In this document: in pieces, positions 6,401-8,472 of the stretch
Position numbering within the stretch: position 1 is the first letter of the stretch
Layout: every line of letters starts with the position of its first letter
From: Treponema sp. UBA4232
GTDB taxonomy: Bacteria > Spirochaetota > Spirochaetia > Treponematales > Treponemataceae
Reading direction: 5' to 3'
DNA: 8,472 bases
Assembly: GCA_002396325.1 (NCBI GenBank)
Contig: DGXM01000067.1
Location: 2,270 to 10,741 of the forward strand
Made by a program: the position numbers and the translations under genes
Notes under the pieces: model-generated
Database searches by the model: none
Told to the model about the DNA's origin: nothing
What the model saw: only the letters and a program-made list of their open reading frames with translations

Positions 6401-8472
6401 GTGTGTTCACCCAGATTGGATTCTGAGAAATATCGATATTGTTGAGAACCACAACAGGTCTGTCGGCGTTGCGGTCCACGGACAGGGTGCGGTAGCCGTT
6501 CTCAAGGCTGCCGGTGTTGCTAGTCCATGCCGGGATTTCAGTGGTATCCAGGCTCTTGTTGCCAGCCTCGTCCTCTGCCACAAGCAGGAGGTATGCCGTT
6601 GCGGTGACTCCGTTTTCTCCCGTAAATCTGTTCACGTCAAACGACGGGAACACGAAGTTGTAGATATTCGAGAGGTTTGCATTGTAGGTCACCTCTGTCG
6701 TAGTTGTTCCGCTTGCGGTTGTCTTCTTTCCGACAAGGGTCCATCCTCCGTCCAGAGTTTCAGGGACTGAGGCACCGCTGTATGTGTACAGAGCGATTGA
6801 CTTCGGAATGTTGTTGTCGCCCACGTTTCCTCTCACGGAATAGGTTCCGTTCATGCCGACCCATGTGGTCGGGCTGAGGAGCGAGACGGTCGGGGCCTCG
6901 GTGTCTATCTGGAGCACGGAGACCTTCACGCCGGTGTTCACGTTGCCTGCATTGTCGGTGACGTTCGCATAGACAGCCGGCATGGTTCCGATTTCGCCCT
7001 CGCTTGCGGTTCTGAGCCAGTTGTTGGTATTGTTCAAAGTAAGAGTCCAACGGCGCACTCCGCTTCCGTTTGCGGCTCCAAGTTCAACTGTTCCGTAGGT
7101 AGCGGTGTCAGAGCTGATCTTGTATTCTTCTTTTCCCACATAGAACTCGACCGAAGCCACTCCTGAAAGCGGATCCGTCGCTGTTCCCGTGAGGGTGACG
7201 GTGGAAATTCCGTTCGTGAGCTGGCTCTGGGTGTCGGCCGCAACCTGCGGAATCTCGTTGTCCACTTGAATCTTGTAGAAACCGGTTCCACCCACGGAGT
7301 CGAGCGCAGCGTTGCCCACTTTGTCCACGGCCAAGAGGCGCATGTAATTCGTTCCGACAGAAAGGCCTGAAATCGTGGTGTCGAATGAGGTCGGTATCTT
7401 CACCGTCTCCGGTTCACTGCCCGAAATATTCTTCGAGACAAACTTGAAGTACTCTGCACAGGGTTCGAAGCTTCCGCTGGCAGCAGTGGTGTAATTAGAC
7501 GCATTGAGAGTAAGACCGCTTTCCGATGACGAAAGCTGGTAGTAGATTCTGCTGATTCCACTTGCTTTTTCGCTATCGCCATCCGTAAAGAATCCGCGCA
7601 CTCTCAGCGATGTCGAGTTGCTCCATCTTCCGGTCGAGTATTTTCCACCGACATCGGCGTCATTGTCTCCTCCAATACGGAAGTAGAGATCCTTGTTCTT
7701 TGCATCGAATTCATGCATTGCCTGAGGTGCGGCGTTATCGAACCTTATGCTGAGTTTCGCCGTGCTGTCTGTGTTTCCAGCCTTGTCCTTCACGGTCACT
7801 GTCACCTCGGCTCCCGTGCTTGCGGTGAATCCGCCAAGGTTTATGCCGCTGAAACTCCATGCATTCAGGCTGCTTCCGGCGGCAGGTGAATATGTGTTTG
7901 CGGTGTCATTTTCATCGGCATCCTTGCCCTGAATACTGAGGGTCGTAGAGTCGAGTCCGTACGTATCGGAGCTTACGCCACTGATTGTGAATGTGTTTCC
8001 TGATGATCGGATATAGTAGACATTGTGTTCCTCGTCATACCAGTAGGTTCCTGCGGTTCCGCTCAGAGTCACGTTCTGTGCGGGGTCAACGGTTGTGTCC
8101 TTCTGGATTGTGGCGAGGTTCACTCTGTAGTTGTTTCCAACTTCGTTCTGCTGTGCCCAGTCCTCGGCCTCAACGCTGATTGCGGTTCCGTCCTCGAGAG
8201 CATTGAACCATGTGCCGCTTGCAGGATTGAATTTGACAGTCCAGGTGGCATTGGTCGGTGCATTGTCCAGAACATCCTTGTAAACCACGCCATTCTTTTC
8301 GTACGTAGTCTTCACGGTGAATGTACCGTAATCATTCGTTACTGTTGTGGTTCCAGTAGCCGCATCAACAGTTACTTCGTCTTTCTTCTCGGTAGCGAAC
8401 ACAACGATGTCACCGATGTACACGCGAAGCTTAGCGAGTCCTGAGTCGTAGTCGGCTGCTGTTCCGCTCACG
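423..8472 (-). CDS. Giant Ig-like repeat protein with C-terminal beta-propeller, 5'-partial
   Basis: This is the C-terminal 2,682 residues of a very large, probably exported protein; the role is inferred to be adhesion or glycan/surface binding, and no catalytic motif was seen. Residue 1 is the right-edge codon. Thirteen Ig-like modules end near residues 130, 249, 408, 527, 672, 801, 928, 1094, 1277, 1409, 1667, 1832 and 2052, most at junctions such as DNAAP, DNEIP, DTEAP, DTNAP, DNVKP, DKNTP and DNKAP. Many modules carry the D-x-A-G-N turn (for example near 229, 383, 506, 634, 1073 and 1648) typical of bacterial Ig-like domains. An IPT-like module (about 2047-2150) and a propeller-like domain (about 2160-2682) follow. 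Calcium-type loops lie at 1145-1156 and 1677-1688. There are only nine cysteines. No transmembrane segment, LPXTG or other sorting signal is visible at the C-terminus, so anchoring should be N-terminal, outside the window. The edge GTG opens VSGTAADYDSGLAKLRVYIG, the middle of an Ig module, so it is not the start. An intrinsic terminator follows the stop. Confidence 0.96.
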   Translation of the reverse strand, partial: VSGTAADYDSGLAKLRVYIGDIVVFATEKKDEVTVDAATGTTTVTNDYGTFTVKTTYEKNGVVYKDVLDNAPTNATWTVKFNPASGTWFNALEDGTAISVEAEDWAQQNEVGNNYRVNLATIQKDTTVDPAQNVTLSGTAGTYWYDEEHNVYYIRSSGNTFTISGVSSDTYGLDSTTLSIQGKDADENDTANTYSPAAGSSLNAWSFSGINLGGFTASTGAEVTVTVKDKAGNTDSTAKLSIRFDNAAPQAMHEFDAKNKDLYFRIGGDNDADVGGKYSTGRWSNSTSLRVRGFFTDGDSEKASGISRIYYQLSSSESGLTLNASNYTTAASGSFEPCAEYFKFVSKNISGSEPETVKIPTSFDTTISGLSVGTNYMRLLAVDKVGNAALDSVGGTGFYKIQVDNEIPQVAADTQSQLTNGISTVTLTGTATDPLSGVASVEFYVGKEEYKISSDTATYGTVELGAANGSGVRRWTLTLNNTNNWLRTASEGEIGTMPAVYANVTDNAGNVNTGVKVSVLQIDTEAPTVSLLSPTTWVGMNGTYSVRGNVGDNNIPKSIALYTYSGASVPETLDGGWTLVGKKTTASGTTTTEVTYNANLSNIYNFVFPSFDVNRFTGENGVTATAYLLLVAEDEAGNKSLDTTEIPAWTSNTGSLENGYRTLSVDRNADRPVVVLNNIDISQNPIWVNTHTIYGNVIDDDGVTSMQYRIGEAGSFQNLQVTNGSWTLTLPNSVEDGLGKTLYFKVEDGAGTTFVSKADAADSTTAWYDAPKLRGSAGAADGTNDSINKSILTFNLDTNAPQISDVTYTAYDSSNSVDLQPSDDFTQPRFGGRYTKFKVQFKATDSSGIKYGNEDGTVVGSTVTFNGTDYELERVGETDFYRTKDYIDLSTTDFENKNQEYTLKATAMDGAGQTHSISSKLTVDNVKPVIAAKSPNAMVSASATATGTVTDRSDCEVYFMVSDDDCDTDEEVAAVTATIAESETEKSTLNANNRWRRIWDAASTWQVYFDDDFASNDGFTHTELLKWYLTGTGGTANGGTANGGGVGYTTVSAITSGAYTEQPWVRLHIKAVDAYGNIGYGEKRIQVEPQGDKPTVTMAAPAADLGKATYTAKDKIMGGTIMVYGTAIDTKGTHPGAQWAWLLLDMNNDGIYDHADIAALHNLMGDWTWYYYDPTMSPTGANGGVDYPVVEYGKIPEAAGTEFWRYGLKMDATSSSWQVSLNGAKFVANEDTGQKSIGIWVYATDFDGYHSPIDFSTTSAQNENMPHRVILVDKNTPMVANAKLLQYGYDGNGAEVTAEQAYEEGIAIRKVWYYEADIYDREGIGAIYVDDGTEDVKAAAPEGMTFTPISEVPGISDEVSGYHIKVRLGIDDSETVRTDKRKITFYEVKDSNPLSNFVNIEAVVDNKAPELITNGDYYSIPKYNQDDASTRVVNRGDFFTFGAQASEESLSGTNQTGVKRIAFYITRDIDTGNIHKIYDPMLVKADAGLDYTSGNTNAASGIFLSSDDNLYWKRLSVTGPSGNAGEYKLTLGAVDKNVHVGGLIKVNSVIYRIKALNGTELTVEAPSLPASVTSADFAIANVVDNTTVESTAGGTKNAAGYYVGSNRDDGDCMVESLSKSGSTWTWEASINSKNIGDGLATLHYVVFDEAGNSHHESVTIFVGNNQPRVAGMSIGTDFDGSGNVEAGEIISKGYSGIYPKGKQGSLSMTDAWFPEDKASSVLKLKGKTLIKPEIVGGNGALSYAYDVYPYADGSWSTTSTISSSSNTGVTGNEESEDAQVLNISIDTIALLPLENKDNYNFRLAISDSTPGGSMTAYLNIIVDSLLKDENDPESRILPFYWVNGTKNSLFMESKDYGHIELPNDLPDGFSGTTGILDKDPKLSGIIKLEGIAHDDILLKQLSVTIAGNTYVIGNYNGSWSSTNPWVEGEVPSGTWSSRITNATYREAYNMGFIPAEDFAAMDEVMKDNTIDYVSAKYGHMVHWTLYIDTALIGNGTDKVIKTSATDRGKASNNGGNLEYASNTWTEAEDAGVTANVCDSGTPTGYQRVDVVPYVTEVKRWTKFNTNRARSGAVSLLRGESNNIVSGFNLNTTTNTSISITANKDGSGDEVAMTPVTLSGSNLTFSVPTDARSGYLQVTVNGVKALNNTNAYVEYNTETNARAFDHNTITDDRYVHIWRVSQQDTFKGSKNAVYPSMARGTDGTLYAAFSNYGESKTYYTKSFIGNGTVAASKYTGTKNKWADDSIQTTTGANNGVATLFWGYDPPEEASIVVGPNDEVNVIYAANYHGGNDTAWSYFSSSDAGGLYIYDTHGGDTNIQSATKRAKIYRTELYTYDDELNQFKNARITRTTDYIYAVYYDRLTGAVKTCIINDSASGTDSRPNTRKVALPWITIDGGYDGLDNGTLTSGTMKFVDFESETNHGSFSTTTQNNRKGVTYNGTHYGFAPFTDSTNNGSAWIPFLNVNYEKGLTRTSGTGESASITTNANGYPVIFYMDASTGQPRIARASSVYPKTTNDWHVQGVFASTDENYNTASDYMSCKVDSQGYLHIAFQNTKGQLVYAKSTTNPSDGTAYTFGSSEVLDDSGMWIDLTLNNDVPYISYLSRVNSYDGMKIAFKNTNFDENNDGVAEGGWETMTAAMDAKVTNVRTCIAPNAKAFDNNIYTAAVGYCPGLDYRAAFYVGQ
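426..1994 (-). other. C-terminal beta-propeller-like domain of the giant protein
   Basis: Residues about 2160-2682 contain at least seven short repeats of the type hydrophobic-x-x-(N/D)G-x-(h)-Y/H-h-A-h-(Y/F), where h is hydrophobic: YPSMARGTDGTLYAAFSNYG (2193-2212), ASIVVGPNDEVNVIYAANYH (2268-2287), FKNARITRTTDYIYAVYYD (2341-2359), ASITTNANGYPVIFYMDA (2479-2496), MSCKVDSQGYLHIAFQNT (2537-2554), IDLTLNNDVPYISYLS (2588-2603) and TCIAPNAKAFDNNIYTAAVG (2648-2667). Several are followed by a second strand such as GQLVYAKST or DGMKIAFKN. This fits a propeller of about 6-8 blades, of the general shape of sialidase/BNR folds. One degenerate Asp-box, S-S-D-A-G-G-L-Y (2299-2306), is present. No catalytic residues of a known enzyme could be assigned, so a binding role is the default inference. 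Confidence 0.6.
2022..2333 (-). other. IPT/TIG-like module inside the giant protein
   Basis: Residues about 2047-2150 start at VDVVPYVTEV and contain, in order, SLLRGESN, a V-S-G-F-N-L turn, SISIT, MTPVTLSG, LTFSVPTDARSGYLQVTVNG and ALNNTN. A GxNL turn followed by a V-P-x-x-A-x-S-G-x-L-x-V-T-V-N-G strand pair is typical of IPT/TIG immunoglobulin-like folds. It differs from the upstream modules in lacking D-x-A-G-N and the DxxxP junction at its end. It marks the switch from the Ig array to the propeller. The assignment is by motif and not by alignment. Confidence 0.55.
3408..3443 (-). other. Canonical EF-hand calcium loop in an Ig-like module
   Basis: Residues 1677-1688 read DFDGSGNVEAGE, with D1, D3, S5, G6, V8, E9 and E12. 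This is an almost textbook 12-residue EF-hand loop, immediately after the NNQPRV module junction (1664-1669). I see no clear paired second EF-hand nearby, and the flanks are not obviously helical, so it is probably a calcium-stiffened linker between modules. Calcium binding is inferred from the pattern. Confidence 0.6.
5004..5039 (-). other. Dockerin-like calcium-binding loop within an Ig-like module
   Basis: Residues 1145-1156 read DMNNDGIYDHAD and are followed by IAALHNLM. Oxygen donors sit at loop positions 1, 3, 5, 9 and 12 (D1145, N1147, D1149, D1153, D1156), with G at position 6. This fits the D-x-N-x-D-G-x-x-x-x-x-D plus hydrophobic helix pattern of a dockerin or F-hand repeat. Only one copy is present, whereas dockerins have two, so this is more likely a structural calcium site than a cohesin-binding dockerin. 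An aromatic-rich stretch (W1167, W1169, Y1170-Y1172) follows closely. Confidence 0.6.
5341..5370 (-). repeat. 15-bp perfect tandem duplication encoding repeated GGTAN
   Basis: The plus-strand unit cctccgttcgcagtg occurs twice back to back and is followed by a partial third match. On the minus strand it gives the in-frame glycine-rich loop GTGGTANGGTANGGG (residues about 1031-1045). The unit is five codons long, so gain or loss of copies by slippage would keep the frame. The loop sits between WYLT and VGYTT inside an Ig-like module, where length changes should be tolerated. Confidence 0.85.

Larger units (their letters stand above)
2334..8471 (-). repeat. Tandem array of divergent bacterial Ig-like modules (protein-level)
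   Basis: About thirteen modules, the first one cut by the window edge, span residues 1-2046. They are recognised by a recurring pattern: a proline junction, then a G-x-A/V-x-D strand (GTATDPLSG, GNVGDNN, GNVIDDDG, GTVTDRS, GTAIDTKG), and near the end a Y/A-x-V-x-D-x-A-G-N turn. Junction spacing ranges from about 119 to 258 residues. That is longer than the roughly 90 residues of a standard bacterial Ig domain, so most modules carry insertions or an extra strand-rich segment. The modules are divergent from one another at protein level, and I saw no long nucleotide-level repeats between them, which suggests old duplications rather than recent expansion. The family assignment rests on motif pattern only. 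Confidence 0.8.

Noticed and set aside
1..8472. CRISPR array, tRNA, transposase or defence system
   Set aside because: No regularly spaced direct repeats, cloverleaf, DDE transposase motifs or nuclease/helicase motifs were seen. Nearly all of the window is one structural repeat protein.

Overview
This window is almost entirely one gene. A single reading frame on the minus strand runs from the right edge to a TAA at 423-425. It encodes the last 2,682 residues of a giant secreted or surface protein, and the 5' end of the gene lies outside the window. The right edge falls inside an Ig-like module, so the GTG there is an internal valine codon and not a real start.

Read from N to C, the visible protein has three parts. 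First comes a long tandem array of divergent bacterial Ig-like modules, with D-x-x-A/x-P junctions and recurring D-x-A-G-N motifs. One module carries a dockerin-like calcium loop and another carries a canonical EF-hand loop. Next is a single IPT/TIG-like module. Last is a C-terminal beta-propeller-like domain of roughly seven short repeats, which ends directly at the stop codon with no visible sorting signal. Base composition is uneven inside the gene: sampled lines in the N-terminal half are mostly 57-67% G+C, while the middle of the propeller (about 1020-1860) is only about 23-40%.

Downstream of the stop are a G-rich run, a 3' UTR hairpin and a strong intrinsic terminator. A small separate gene on the same strand follows at 47-238. 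It encodes a 63-residue charged, unrecognised protein with an excellent ribosome binding site and a very compact promoter. Past its stop, at the left edge, lies a GC-rich palindrome next to a GGGTATTAAACCC element.

The organism is probably a spirochaete of the genus Treponema, perhaps a gut or rumen type. The basis is recall only: the architecture (long Ig array, then an IPT-like module ending in SGYLxVTVNGVxALNN, then a TDD..V.xW segment and a propeller) resembles giant predicted surface proteins I associate with Treponema. No rRNA or housekeeping gene is present to confirm it. There is no sign of a CRISPR array, tRNA, transposase or multi-gene defence system. The main interest is the giant mosaic protein itself.
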